In this document: positions 19,481 to 28,680 of the stretch, in pieces | Numbering within the stretch: position 1 is the first letter of the stretch | Layout: each line of letters opens with the position of its first letter | From: an uncultured Pseudomonadales bacterium | Lineage (GTDB): Bacteria; Pseudomonadota; Gammaproteobacteria; Pseudomonadales; Porticoccaceae | Reading direction: 5' to 3' | DNA length: 64,000 bases | NCBI GenBank assembly: GCA_943846685.1 | Contig: OX044363.1 | Span: forward strand, 1,701,386 to 1,765,385 | The notes under the pieces: model-generated | What the model was told of the DNA's origin: nothing | Database searches by the model: none | What the model saw: only the letters and a program-made list of their open reading frames with translations | Position numbers and translations under genes: made by a program

Positions 19481-20434
19481 TTGCACCAGAAAATCCATCT
19501 ACTCAAAGACTGGCTCAACCAACAGATCGTCGGCCAGAACCATTTAGTTGAACGTTTAATTATTGCCCTTTTAGCGGATGGTCATCTGCTTGTCGAAGGC
19601 GCCCCGGGACTTGCCAAGACCAAAGCGATTAAAACCCTCTCCGAAGGAATCGAAGGCGACTTCCAACGGGTGCAGTTTACCCCCGACCTGCTGCCCGCCG
19701 ACATTACCGGCAGTGATATCTATCGCCCACAGCAGGGAAATTTCGAATTTCAGGCTGGGCCACTGTTTCACAATCTGGTTCTCGCCGACGAGATCAACCG
19801 CGCACCAGCCAAGGTCCAGTCAGCGCTATTAGAGGCCATGGCCGAACGTCAGGTCTCGGTCGGTGGTACTACCTACCAGCTTCCCGAGCTGTTTTTGGTG
19901 ATGGCGACCCAGAATCCCATTGAGCAGGAAGGCACCTATCCGCTACCAGAAGCGCAGATGGACAGATTTCTGATGCATATCATGGTCGACTATCCAGCAC
20001 CGGAAACCGAGCATCTGATTTTGCAGCTATCGCGCAGAGAAGCATTGCAGGAAAAAGCGCCGGGCATTGAACTGTTGACTCAGGAAACGCTGTTTGCCGC
20101 GCGCAAAGAAGCGCTTGGTGTGCATATGGCCGAGCCGGTTGAAGAGTATTTAGTGCAATTAATTCTCGCCACCCGCGATAGCAAAGGTTACGGCGGCAAT
20201 CTCGCCAAATGGCTCGACTACGGTGCCAGCCCGCGAGCCACTATTGCCTTGGATCGCTGTAGCCGCGCCATGGCTTGGCTACAGGGTCGTGACTTTGTGA
20301 CCCCGGACGATATTCGCGCTGTGGCTCACGATGTCTTGCGTCACCGCCTGATTCTTAGCTTCGACGCTGAGGCCAGTGGTGTCACTGCCAATCAGGTTAT
20401 TGATACCTTACTGGAAACTGTCGCCTCAGCCTAA
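19481..20434 (+). CDS. MoxR-family AAA+ ATPase, first gene of a Bat-type operon
   Basis: The 317-residue protein has a Walker A-like GAPGLAKTKAIKTLSEGI (about 41-48), Walker B LVLADEINRAPAKVQSALLE, the sensor region VMATQNPIEQEGTYPLPEAQ and MDRF, and a C-terminal lid domain. This is the MoxR pattern. Such ATPases act as chaperones for metal-site or membrane-complex maturation, together with von Willebrand factor A proteins. It starts with TTG behind ACAGGGGAATCTT, and its stop overlaps the next gene's ATG (TAATGA). The whole block 19481-26551 is read in one direction with overlaps or tiny gaps, which implies one operon. Confidence 0.95.
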   Translation: MHQKIHLLKDWLNQQIVGQNHLVERLIIALLADGHLLVEGAPGLAKTKAIKTLSEGIEGDFQRVQFTPDLLPADITGSDIYRPQQGNFEFQAGPLFHNLVLADEINRAPAKVQSALLEAMAERQVSVGGTTYQLPELFLVMATQNPIEQEGTYPLPEAQMDRFLMHIMVDYPAPETEHLILQLSRREALQEKAPGIELLTQETLFAARKEALGVHMAEPVEEYLVQLILATRDSKGYGGNLAKWLDYGASPRATIALDRCSRAMAWLQGRDFVTPDDIRAVAHDVLRHRLILSFDAEASGVTANQVIDTLLETVASA

Positions 20435-21375
20435 TGACCCAGACACCAGAGAATAACAACCACCCGGCCATCGCCAATCTCAGCGAGATGGTCAGACTGC
20501 GTTATGCTGCTCGTGAGCTCACCGGCTTTCCCCGTGTGCAGGCGCGGCAGATGATGGCTGGCGGACACCGCTCAAGATTTCGCGGTCGCGGTATGGATTT
20601 CGATGAAGTGCGAATCTATCAGCCCGGCGACGATGTCCGCAGTATCGACTGGCGAGTGACCGCCAAAACCCAGACCCCTCACACCAAGATATTTCGCGAG
20701 GAGCGCGAGCGTCCTGTCCTAGTCGTTAGCGACCTTCGCGGGTCGATGTTTTTTGGCAGTCAACGTTTAAAGTCCGTGCACGCCTGTGAAGTTTCAGCGG
20801 CCTTGGCATGGGCGGGACTTAATGCCAATGATCGCGTTGGCGGACTGGTATTTGGCGCGCAACAGCAGAGCGATGTTAAATCCCGCCGCAGCCACCACGC
20901 GGTATTAGAATTTATTCATAAACTTCGGGATTTTAGCGAGCAGCTTCTAGAGCCGGCTGCCGAGCAATTCAGTCTTGCCCATATACTCGAAGAGACCCGG
21001 CGCTTTGCCCTGCCCGGCACCACTATTTTTATTGTCAGCGACTTTCATGACTTTAATGAAGACTGCGAACGGCACCTTTTTGAACTGGCCCGTCATGGCA
21101 ACCTTAACTTCTGCCATATCTTCGACAACATTGAAATTGAACTGCCCGAACCGGCGCTGTATGCGGTTAGCGACGGCGAGCAACATCGATTACTCGACAC
21201 CGGCAATAGCCGTCTGCGCGAAGACTTTGCCAATGCTTTTGAAGCGCGCAGCCAGCGCCTTAAGAAATTTAGCCAACAGCTCTCTGCCGGGCTGCTGCCC
21301 TTTAATACCGCCAATTCTGCGATGTCGGTTCTGGCTCAGGCCTATGGTAAACGACGCAAGGGACGGCGCAGCTAA
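20434..21375 (+). CDS. DUF58 domain protein
   Basis: The 313-residue protein holds the DUF58 signature (GRGMDFDEVRIYQPGDDVRS, then IDWRVTAKTQTPHTKIFREE) at about residues 50-92, followed by RERPVLVVSDLRGSMFFGSQ, a VWA-like MIDAS region. The usual DxSxS is altered to DLRGSM, a variant seen in DUF58 proteins. It has no membrane segment. These proteins accompany MoxR ATPases and are thought to be their adaptor or substrate. Its ATG overlaps the MoxR stop and its own stop overlaps the next start, so the three are coupled. Confidence 0.93.
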   Translation: MTQTPENNNHPAIANLSEMVRLRYAARELTGFPRVQARQMMAGGHRSRFRGRGMDFDEVRIYQPGDDVRSIDWRVTAKTQTPHTKIFREERERPVLVVSDLRGSMFFGSQRLKSVHACEVSAALAWAGLNANDRVGGLVFGAQQQSDVKSRRSHHAVLEFIHKLRDFSEQLLEPAAEQFSLAHILEETRRFALPGTTIFIVSDFHDFNEDCERHLFELARHGNLNFCHIFDNIEIELPEPALYAVSDGEQHRLLDTGNSRLREDFANAFEARSQRLKKFSQQLSAGLLPFNTANSAMSVLAQAYGKRRKGRRS

Positions 21376-21914
21376 TGGGCATTCCATTAACAGAAGCCAC
21401 GGCGAATCCACTAACAAAGGCCGCGCCAAACCCCCTCGACCAACTACGTGATATCCATCTTCCCGAACCGATTAGCTGGTGGCCATTGGCCCCGGGCTGG
21501 TGGATTTCAATAATCGCTGGCTGTTTGTTATCTGCCTGGTTGATAAGATTTTTTTATCGTCGCCACAGCGCCGGACTCTATCGACGACAGGCACAGAAAA
21601 AACTCAAAGTATTACAGCTAAGGGGAAATTCTCAGCAACAGTTGCGCGAGCTTTTTGAACTGCTAAAGCAGACCGCCAACAGCGCCTACCCCAATCATCA
21701 GCCGGGCAGCCAGAGTATTATGGCGTTTATTGGCTTTATGCAGTGCAGCTGCGATAAGCCGGTTTTTGATCAGTTAAATCTGGATCTGGATCAGGCGCTA
21801 TATAGTAGTGACAGCCAGCTAAGCCATCAGACTGACGAACTATTTGAAGATGCTAGCCGCTGGATAAAGCAACATCTGCCAGAACATAAACTGGAGTTCG
21901 AAAAGCCATGTTAG
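21375..21914 (+). CDS. DUF4381 single-pass membrane protein
   Basis: The 179-residue protein has a proline-rich start (DIHLPEPISWWPLAPGWW), one transmembrane helix (SIIAGCLLSAWLIRFFY, about 53-70), then a basic, helical cytosolic domain. The WWPxAPGWW motif just ahead of the helix is the DUF4381 hallmark and is seen in Bat-type operons between DUF58 and VWA genes. Its role is unknown. It probably anchors the MoxR/VWA complex to the membrane. It overlaps the next gene by seven bases. Confidence 0.88.
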   Translation: MGIPLTEATANPLTKAAPNPLDQLRDIHLPEPISWWPLAPGWWISIIAGCLLSAWLIRFFYRRHSAGLYRRQAQKKLKVLQLRGNSQQQLRELFELLKQTANSAYPNHQPGSQSIMAFIGFMQCSCDKPVFDQLNLDLDQALYSSDSQLSHQTDELFEDASRWIKQHLPEHKLEFEKPC

Positions 21915-22924
21915 AACTACTCTGGCCATGGGCTCTAACACTGGCACCCCTGCCGCTGCTGTATAGATGGTTGAGAAAAGCCGCCGATATTCGACTCCGC
22001 GCTCTTCGTGCGCCGCTACTCGCCCATGCTGCTGGAGAGTCAAGTAGCGCAGCCTCGAATAGTTTGCGCAAGTCGCTACTATTAATAGTATTGAGCCTTA
22101 TCTGGCTGAGTACTGTGCTGGCCCTCTCTCGACCCATCTGGATTGGCGAACCGGTGGCCCTGCCAACCAATGGCCGTGATATTTTGCTGGCGGTAGATAT
22201 CTCCGGCAGCATGGAGCGTGAAGATATGCAGCTCGGTGGTAACAGCGTTAACCGTTTAGTCGCGGTTAAAGCTGTGGTTGGTGACTTTGTCCTTGAACGC
22301 AAGGGCGATCGGTTGGGACTGATTTTATTTGGAGAGAAAGCCTATCTGCAGACACCGCTGACCTTTGATCGCAAAACCATGCAGACCCTACTCTACGAGG
22401 CGCAACTGGGTTTTGCCGGCAATGGCACCGCTATAGGTGATGCGATTGGTCTCTCGGTGAAACGTCTTCAAGAACGGCCGGAAAATCATCGCGTGGTTAT
22501 ATTGTTGACCGATGGCGCCAACAATGCCGGTGAACTGGATCCCTTAAAAGCCGCAGAATTGGCCAGCCGTGCCAAGGTGAAAATTTATACCATTGGTATA
22601 GGCGCAGAGGTAATGGAAACTCGCAGCATATTTGGCACTCGAACCACCAATCCCTCAGCTGACCTCGATGAAAAAACCCTGGCGGGTATTGCCGATGCCA
22701 CTGGCGGAAAATTCTTTCGCGCGCGGAACCCACAGGAGTTGGCAGCAATTTATAAAGAGCTCAACCGCCTCGAACCGATAGAACAGGATGCTGAAACTAT
22801 TCGCCCTATCGCCGCACTCTATCACTGGCCATTGGCGTTAGCCTTTGTGCTGAGTTTATTGCTAGGACTCTTTAGCTTTTCGAACACAGGTGCAGGTGCA
22901 GGGAAAGGAAAGCCAAATGCTTGA
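21908..22924 (+). CDS. VWA-domain membrane protein (BatA-like)
   Basis: The 338-residue protein begins with a hydrophobic segment (LLWPWALTLAPLPLLYRWL), followed by a second helix (LLLIVLSLIWLSTVLALSRP). A von Willebrand factor A domain then runs about 90-285. The MIDAS motif is intact: DILLAVDISGSMEREDMQLG, a conserved T and LLTDGANNAG. A last helix (HWPLALAFVLSLLLGLF) ends it. This is the BatA/BatB arrangement: the VWA domain faces the periplasm between membrane helices. It overlaps both neighbours. The function in aerotolerance is known only from Bacteroides; here it is inferred. Confidence 0.92.
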   Translation: MLELLWPWALTLAPLPLLYRWLRKAADIRLRALRAPLLAHAAGESSSAASNSLRKSLLLIVLSLIWLSTVLALSRPIWIGEPVALPTNGRDILLAVDISGSMEREDMQLGGNSVNRLVAVKAVVGDFVLERKGDRLGLILFGEKAYLQTPLTFDRKTMQTLLYEAQLGFAGNGTAIGDAIGLSVKRLQERPENHRVVILLTDGANNAGELDPLKAAELASRAKVKIYTIGIGAEVMETRSIFGTRTTNPSADLDEKTLAGIADATGGKFFRARNPQELAAIYKELNRLEPIEQDAETIRPIAALYHWPLALAFVLSLLLGLFSFSNTGAGAGKGKPNA

Positions 22925-24752
22925 ATTTCTAAGTCATGATTTCAGCGAGTTTCATTTTCTCCGCCCAATGGCACTGCTAGGTCTGATTCCAGCACTCACA
23001 ATAGTCGCTTTCGCCCAGTGGCGAAAACGCAGTGCCGGAAACTGGGAAAAGATTATTAACCCAGAGCTACTGCCGTTTTTAATGCACGGCGACAGCGATA
23101 AAAAACAGCGCGGTATCTACTGGGTACTGGCAGCTTGGATAGTTGTCTGCCTGTCGTTGGCCGGACCCAGCTGGCAGCAGTTGCCACAGCCCGTGCATAA
23201 AAAAGATGCCGCACTAATACTGATAATGGATCTTTCGCCCTCGATGCTCGCCGAGGATATCAAGCCAAGTCGACTGGCACGAGCGCGCTACAAACTTATC
23301 GATATTCTAAAAAACCGCGCTGAGGGTTATAGCGCGCTAGTAGTTTACGGCGGCGAAGCTTACAGCCTGTCTCCGTTGACCGAAGACAGCAATACCATTA
23401 TAAGTCTGGTGCCCACACTGCAGCCTTCGCTATTACCTGTGTATGGCAGCAATACCGAAGACGCGGTAGAAACCGCCCTTGAACTGGCGATTAATGGTGG
23501 CTATCAACAGGCTGATCTATTGCTAATTACCGATGGTGTTGCCAGCCCTGCCTTTGCCACCGTGCAATCTATGGTTAAAAAAGCCGGTAAATTCCGACTC
23601 TCCATTCTCGGTGTCGGCACTCGACAGGGAGCGCCGATTCCGACCGGTTCAGGGGGCTTTGTTAAAGATAGTAATGGCGCCATTCTAATCCCTAAATTAT
23701 CACCCGCCTCATTACAGATGCTGGCGCAAAACAGCGGTGGTATTTATAGAACCCTAAGCACCGATGACAGCGATATAAATGCCCTGCTCGACTCTACTGA
23801 AGAGCTGTTTCCCGATGCCAGCAAAGAGTTAGAGCGTGACTTTGACCTCTGGGATGATCAGGGTTACTGGCTGATACTGCTTCTGCTACCGGTACTGCTG
23901 GCGAGCTTTCGCAAAGGCAATATCGCCGTGCTATTACTGGTGCCGACACTGTTTTCCGATCCGGCCACCGCCTTTGAATGGCGAGATCTATGGCAAACCG
24001 CCGATCAACAGGCCAGGGAATTACTACAGGCTGGGGATGCGGAGACTGCGCAGACATTATTTAAAGACCCTCAATGGCGCGGCAGTGCCGCCTATAAAGC
24101 CGGAGATTATCCGTCTGCTATAGATCAGTTTGTGCAATTTGATAATGCAGATAGCCACTACAACCGCGGCAATGGACTGGCAAAATCTGGCGATCTGGAT
24201 GGGGCTATTGAAGCCTACAATCGTGCTCTGGAACTGCAACCGGAGATGGCCGATGCGCTTGCCAATCGAGAGCTATTAGAAAAGTTAAAGCAACAGCAGG
24301 AGCAAAATCAGGAACAGAACGGCGAGCCCAATAAAGACCAGAAAAGTCAGGATCAACAGAGCCAAGATCAACAAAATCAAGACCAGCAACAACAGTCTGA
24401 GTCCGAACAAAATCAACAATCTGATTCTGAACAGAGCCAGCAGCAAGAGGGTGAAAAATCAGAGGAGCAAAAAGCCCAGGAGCAAGCTGCTAAAGAACAG
24501 GCAGAGCAAGAGGCTAAAGAGAACAGCCCTGAGCCCAATAAAAGCCCTGAGCTCTCAGAACAACAAATAGAGCAGCAAGAACTTACCGAAGAGCAAAAAC
24601 AAGCTCAACAGGAATTGGAACAGTGGTTGCGACGAGTACCAGACGATCCCGGTGGATTACTCCGTGAGAAATTTCGCTACCAATCGCGACAGCGAGCACT
24701 AGAACAACGCCGCCCAGCACCACCCAGTGAACAGCAACAGGAGCGTTGGTAA
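22917..24752 (+). CDS. VWA plus TPR protein with Gln/Glu-rich tail (BatB-BatC fusion)
   Basis: The 611-residue protein has two N-terminal helices (ALLGLIPALTIVAFAQW; IYWVLAAWIVVCLSLAG) and a VWA domain (about 90-290) with MIDAS DLSPSMLAED and LLITDG. Another helix follows (YWLILLLLPVLLASF), then a TPR segment (HYNRGNGLAKSGDLDGAIEA, YNRALELQPE). About 110 residues rich in Gln, Glu and Ser come next, and the end is WLRRVPDDPGGLLREKFRY. In Bacteroides-type operons the VWA and TPR parts are separate BatB and BatC. I chose the ATG at 22917 (AAAGGAAAGCCAA upstream), overlapping the previous stop. A GTG at 22890 is less likely. Confidence 0.92.
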   Translation: MLEFLSHDFSEFHFLRPMALLGLIPALTIVAFAQWRKRSAGNWEKIINPELLPFLMHGDSDKKQRGIYWVLAAWIVVCLSLAGPSWQQLPQPVHKKDAALILIMDLSPSMLAEDIKPSRLARARYKLIDILKNRAEGYSALVVYGGEAYSLSPLTEDSNTIISLVPTLQPSLLPVYGSNTEDAVETALELAINGGYQQADLLLITDGVASPAFATVQSMVKKAGKFRLSILGVGTRQGAPIPTGSGGFVKDSNGAILIPKLSPASLQMLAQNSGGIYRTLSTDDSDINALLDSTEELFPDASKELERDFDLWDDQGYWLILLLLPVLLASFRKGNIAVLLLVPTLFSDPATAFEWRDLWQTADQQARELLQAGDAETAQTLFKDPQWRGSAAYKAGDYPSAIDQFVQFDNADSHYNRGNGLAKSGDLDGAIEAYNRALELQPEMADALANRELLEKLKQQQEQNQEQNGEPNKDQKSQDQQSQDQQNQDQQQQSESEQNQQSDSEQSQQQEGEKSEEQKAQEQAAKEQAEQEAKENSPEPNKSPELSEQQIEQQELTEEQKQAQQELEQWLRRVPDDPGGLLREKFRYQSRQRALEQRRPAPPSEQQQERW

Positions 24753-24790
24753 ACCGCGCCCTTATTAGAGAGAAAATAATAGACACAACT

Positions 24791-26551
24791 ATGCAAAAAT
24801 CACTCAATAAAAATGCCGAGCGCAAATTTCTCCAGCGAGCCTTATTTCTACTGCTATTTGCCCTTACAGCATCCACCCAGAGCTGGGCAAAACTGACCGC
24901 CACCGCAGATCGCACGGTGCTCGACAGCAACGAAACCCTGCAGTTATTAGTGCGCTTTGACGGTCAGGCAGTGACTAGCCAACCGGACTTTGATGTGCTT
25001 AAACGAGACTTTAAAATTCTCTCTAATAATCGCCAGCAACAGATCAGCATAAGTAATGGTCGTTCCGAGTCCTACACCGACTGGAAGCTGACGCTGGCGC
25101 CAAAGCGCATCGGCCGATTATTAGTGCCATCGATTAAATACAAAAAGGATATTAGCGACGCTATCGAAATCAGTGTTCGCAAAGCCAGCCCCTCAAATAC
25201 CACAGGGCAGCCGGTATACACAGAAACCCTGATCGACAAACCGGCAGTTTATGTGCAGGAACAGCTATTGCTAACTCACCGGCTCTACACATCGATTCAG
25301 CTGACCGATCTGTCCATGGAAGAGTTGGTACTTCCTGGCGCAATTATTCAAAAAGTCGCTCAAAACCAATTTCAGAAACGTGTTGGCAACAAAGATTATA
25401 TGGTTGTAGAAATGAAATACGCACTCTTTCCTCAGACTAGCGGCAAACTGAATATTCCCCCGGTGGCGATCAGTGTTTATCAGCCTGGCAATAATCAGAG
25501 CAGCTTTTTCAGAAGCAGAGGCAACCAGATTATTCGCAATACCGAAGCCAAAACCATTGATGTGATGGCCAAGCCAGCCCATATAGATGCCGACCAGTGG
25601 ATGCCCAGCAGCCAGCTGACAATATCTCAAAAGTGGAGTAATAATCTCGAGCAGCTGCAGGTTGGCGAACCTGTAACCCGAACCATTACCATTAGCGCCA
25701 AAGGTTTAACCGGTGCACAGATTTTGCCGCTTAGCCTAGAGTCAAGCAGCGACTTCAAAGTCTATCCAGATCAGGCGCAACTCAATGAGTCTGTGGATGC
25801 CAGTGGTGTCACAGGGGTTCGTCAGGAATCTTTTGCCCTGGTACCCAACCGCCAAGGAGAAATCGTTTTGCCGGAGATTTCGCTGCGCTGGTGGGATACG
25901 GTTAATCAACGGATGCAAACCGCAACCCTGGATGCGATGCGTTTAGAGGTTGGAGCCGCCCCTACAAGCGCCGCAACAAACTCAGCCCCTTACCTTGAAC
26001 CCATAGAGTTGGCGGATAGTCAGCAGAGTGCTGCAGCCATATCACAGAACAATGATTTACAGACGGGTGATGGCAGCTTTTCTACGTTAATGCGCCTATC
26101 ACTGGCAGCAAATGCCCTGCTATTAACCCTGTTAGCCGCCCTGCTACTCAAACGAAAAAGCAAGCAATCTGCTCGCCAACGCCCAAGTGAAATCAACAGT
26201 CCAAGACTCAAGTTAAAACAGCTGATTAAAGCCATAGAAATAGCCGCCAAAAAAGATGACTTGGCCGCGCTGCGCGAAGCAGTTATCGCCTGGGGTCGCA
26301 GTGCTTTCCCCGACAATAAGATTAAAACTCTGCAAGAAATAGCCGAACTCTGTGCAGACCCGCAACTTAAACAGCAGTTCGACCGACTCGACCAGAGCCT
26401 CTACAACAGCCCCAATAATGAGGATCAGTCGCCATCGGCGGATATAAAATTGCTGATTGCTCTACTAAAAGGTCTGGATATACCCTCAGCAGAGGCTAAA
26501 ACATCAGCGAATGGACTAAAGCCCCTATATCCCACCAACAACATTGGGTAG
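24791..26551 (+). CDS. BatD-like oxygen-tolerance protein
   Basis: The 586-residue protein has a basic start and signal peptide (FLQRALFLLLFALTASTQSW, then A-K). A large beta-rich periplasmic region follows, and a single C-terminal helix (SLAANALLLTLLAALLLKRK) is followed by a cytosolic tail. This layout matches BatD, the last gene of the Bat operon. The ATG at 24791 gives the signal peptide directly, whereas a TTG at 24746 lies inside the previous gene. BatD probably presents Ig-like domains in the periplasm next to the VWA proteins. The role is inferred from the family. Confidence 0.9.
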   Translation: MQKSLNKNAERKFLQRALFLLLFALTASTQSWAKLTATADRTVLDSNETLQLLVRFDGQAVTSQPDFDVLKRDFKILSNNRQQQISISNGRSESYTDWKLTLAPKRIGRLLVPSIKYKKDISDAIEISVRKASPSNTTGQPVYTETLIDKPAVYVQEQLLLTHRLYTSIQLTDLSMEELVLPGAIIQKVAQNQFQKRVGNKDYMVVEMKYALFPQTSGKLNIPPVAISVYQPGNNQSSFFRSRGNQIIRNTEAKTIDVMAKPAHIDADQWMPSSQLTISQKWSNNLEQLQVGEPVTRTITISAKGLTGAQILPLSLESSSDFKVYPDQAQLNESVDASGVTGVRQESFALVPNRQGEIVLPEISLRWWDTVNQRMQTATLDAMRLEVGAAPTSAATNSAPYLEPIELADSQQSAAAISQNNDLQTGDGSFSTLMRLSLAANALLLTLLAALLLKRKSKQSARQRPSEINSPRLKLKQLIKAIEIAAKKDDLAALREAVIAWGRSAFPDNKIKTLQEIAELCADPQLKQQFDRLDQSLYNSPNNEDQSPSADIKLLIALLKGLDIPSAEAKTSANGLKPLYPTNNIG

Positions 26552-26614
26552 AATCGACTTTTACTAGAAGACACCTGTAATAAAAGGCACCTGTAATCAA
26601 CTGGAGTTAGATCG

Positions 26615-27394
26615 ATGCGAAGAGTGATATTTAACGAGAAAGGCGGCGTTGGTAAATCAAGTATTACCTGTAACCTGGCGGCTATTAGCGCCTCGCGAGG
26701 CAAGCGCACTCTAGTTGTAGATCTCGACTCGCAGTGTAATTCTACTCACTACCTGCTCGGTGAAACGCCAGAGGAAAATACCGTTGCCGACTATTTTGAT
26801 GGCACATTGGAATTTTCATCCAAGCTCAATGAGCCAATGGATTACGTGCACCAAACACCCTTCGAAAATCTCTCTGTTCTACCCTCCAGCGCCAATCTGC
26901 TAACACTTGAACATAAGCTTGAGTCGCGACAAAAAATCTATAAATTGCGCGATCTGCTCAACAAGCTAAATAAAGAGTTCGATGAGATTTATATAGACAC
27001 AGCTCCGTCGCTAAACTTCTACACCAGATCCGCACTGATCTGTGCCGACAGCTGTTTAATTCCCTTTGACTGCGACGCCTTTTCAAGACAGGCGCTCTAC
27101 TCGATCCTCGATGTGATTTACGAGATTCGCGAAGACCACAATGACGATCTTGAGATTGGCGGTATTGTGGTCAATCAGTTCCAGCCAATGGCCTCACTGC
27201 CGACCCGTTTGATTGCCGAGATGAAAAAGGAAAAGCTACCGATTATTCCAACCTATCTCAATCAGTCGGTAAAAATGAAAGAGTCACACAATGAATGCGT
27301 GCCGCTTATTTACCTGGCCCCTTCGCACAAACTGACTGGGCAATATATTGATCTGTTTAACCACTTGAGTAGAAAACGCCGCAAGAAAAAGTGA
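26615..27394 (+). CDS. ParA/MinD-type ATPase, orphan
   Basis: The 259-residue protein starts MRRVIFNEKGGVGKSSITCN, a deviant Walker A (KGGVGKSS) with the signature lysine. It has the second ParA motif TLVVDLDSQCNSTHYLLGE and IYIDTAPSLNFYTRSAL. It lacks the N-terminal DNA-binding extension of plasmid ParA proteins. No parB-like gene or parS site is seen beside it, so it is probably not the chromosome partition ATPase. It could position a protein cargo on the nucleoid. It follows BatD by 63 bases with no clear terminator, so it may be co-transcribed with the Bat operon. Confidence 0.9.
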   Translation: MRRVIFNEKGGVGKSSITCNLAAISASRGKRTLVVDLDSQCNSTHYLLGETPEENTVADYFDGTLEFSSKLNEPMDYVHQTPFENLSVLPSSANLLTLEHKLESRQKIYKLRDLLNKLNKEFDEIYIDTAPSLNFYTRSALICADSCLIPFDCDAFSRQALYSILDVIYEIREDHNDDLEIGGIVVNQFQPMASLPTRLIAEMKKEKLPIIPTYLNQSVKMKESHNECVPLIYLAPSHKLTGQYIDLFNHLSRKRRKKK

Positions 27395-27400
27395 CCACGC

Positions 27401-27561
27401 AAAGCGTGGTCATCCTGAGCGAAGCCGAAGGATCTAATAAAAAGCGTGGTCATCCTGAGCGAAGCCGAAGGATCTAATAAAAAGCGTGGTCATCCTGAGC
27501 GAAGCCGAAGGACCTAAAAACAAAAGCCTGGTCATCCTGAGCGAAGCCGAAGGACCTAAAA
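27401..27561 (+). repeat. Four tandem 40-bp copies of the dispersed CCTGAGCGAAGCC element
   Basis: Units start at 27401, 27441, 27481 and 27521. Each contains TGGTCATCCTGAGCGAAG followed by CCGAAGGAYCTA and an A-rich spacer. Units 1 and 2 are identical; units 3 and 4 differ by GATCT to GACCT and in the spacer. No variable spacers and no cas genes are present, so this is not CRISPR. The cluster fills the gap between the ParA gene and the hydrolase gene. Confidence 0.93.
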
Positions 27562-27585
27562 ACAACAATAATAAAGAGGCAGCCT

Positions 27586-28587
27586 ATGAGTCTAAAAACC
27601 ATTGCCTTCACCAGTGGCGATCCCGGGGAGTGCCACTACCACCTATGGCCGGCTAAACAGTCTGATCAGCAATCTAATCATCAACAGGCCCCAGCAAAAG
27701 CCTGGATACATATCATGCACGGCATGGCCGAGCACAGCGCACGTTACCAGCCTCTCGCTGAGTTTCTCAATCAACAGGGGTTTATGGTCAGTGCCGACGA
27801 TCACCGTGGCCACGGTAAAACCGGCGCGGCCAATGGCAATCTCTATCACTTTGCGGATAACAATGGCTGGAATCAGATGATTGATGACCAGTGGCAGCTT
27901 ATCGAGCATATTGGCCAGCAGACCGATTTACCGCTAATTATTCTTGGCCACAGTATGGGCTCTTTTATGGCCACGCGGTTCTGTCAGATTTACGCTGAGA
28001 GGCTCAGTAATAAACTACAAAATAGACTGGGTAATAAACTGGGTGAAAGTCTAAAAGGCCTGATACTGTCCGGCTCAAACTATGCACCACCCTGGATCTG
28101 TCGAGCCGCCGCCGGAATCGCCAGAATTGAACGCCTGCGACTGGGTAGAGATGCGTCGAGCAACCTGATGGAAAGCCTCTCTTTTGGTGCATTTAACAAT
28201 GCCTTTAAACCCAACCGCACGAGTAAAGACTGGATTTCCAGCGATCAAGCTGTGGTCGATGCCTATCTAGCCGACCCCCACTGTGGCGGCGCCATTTCCA
28301 CCCAATCCTGGTATGACTTTCTCAATGGTCTGGCCGAGCTTGCTGCTCCAAAAGCTATGGCTAAAATCAATCCCGAACTGCCGATCTATCTGTTCTCTGG
28401 CGCGCTGGATCCGGTGGGTGGTCAGGGTAAAGGGGTAGAAAAATTGGCGGATGTTCTAGAGTCTGCCGGCGTTGTAAATATTGACTGCAAACTCTATAAA
28501 AACGGCCGGCATGAGATGCTAAATGAGACGAATAAGCTTGAGGTTTACAGGGATCTGCTAGGTTGGTTGAATAGTCGGGTTGGATAG
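27586..28587 (+). CDS. Alpha/beta hydrolase, monoacylglycerol-lipase/lysophospholipase type
   Basis: The 333-residue protein has the S33-like pattern HGMAEHSARYQPLAEFLNQQ, then DDHRGHGKTG, the nucleophile elbow LILGHSMGSFMATRF, a late Asp (LFSGALDPVGG) and a His (YKNGRHEMLNET). These give a Ser-Asp-His triad. There is no signal peptide. It likely hydrolyses glycerolipid esters in the cytosol or at the membrane. The start ATG at 27586 follows AAAGAGGCAGCCT. It is monocistronic, with repeat-rich gaps on both sides. Confidence 0.9.
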   Translation: MSLKTIAFTSGDPGECHYHLWPAKQSDQQSNHQQAPAKAWIHIMHGMAEHSARYQPLAEFLNQQGFMVSADDHRGHGKTGAANGNLYHFADNNGWNQMIDDQWQLIEHIGQQTDLPLIILGHSMGSFMATRFCQIYAERLSNKLQNRLGNKLGESLKGLILSGSNYAPPWICRAAAGIARIERLRLGRDASSNLMESLSFGAFNNAFKPNRTSKDWISSDQAVVDAYLADPHCGGAISTQSWYDFLNGLAELAAPKAMAKINPELPIYLFSGALDPVGGQGKGVEKLADVLESAGVVNIDCKLYKNGRHEMLNETNKLEVYRDLLGWLNSRVG

Positions 28588-28599
28588 TCGGGTTGAATG

Positions 28600-28668
28600 G
28601 GCTGTCATTTCGACCGGAGGGAGAAATCTGAGGGAGATCCCTCTTCGCTGCGCTCTGTCGGGATGACA
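28600..28668. repeat. Dispersed inverted repeat element
   Basis: TGTCATTTCGACCGGAGGGA on the left and CTGCGCTCTGTCGGGATGAC on the right form an imperfect inverted repeat around GAAATCTGAGGGAGATCCCTC. The arms match the short repeats at 14369-14407. Such elements are common between genes; no transposase is associated here. Confidence 0.65.
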
Positions 28669-28680
28669 GGCTCGTAAAAA

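Noticed and set aside
27401..27561. Possible CRISPR array
   Set aside because: The units are contiguous 40-bp copies without variable spacers, and there are no cas genes nearby.
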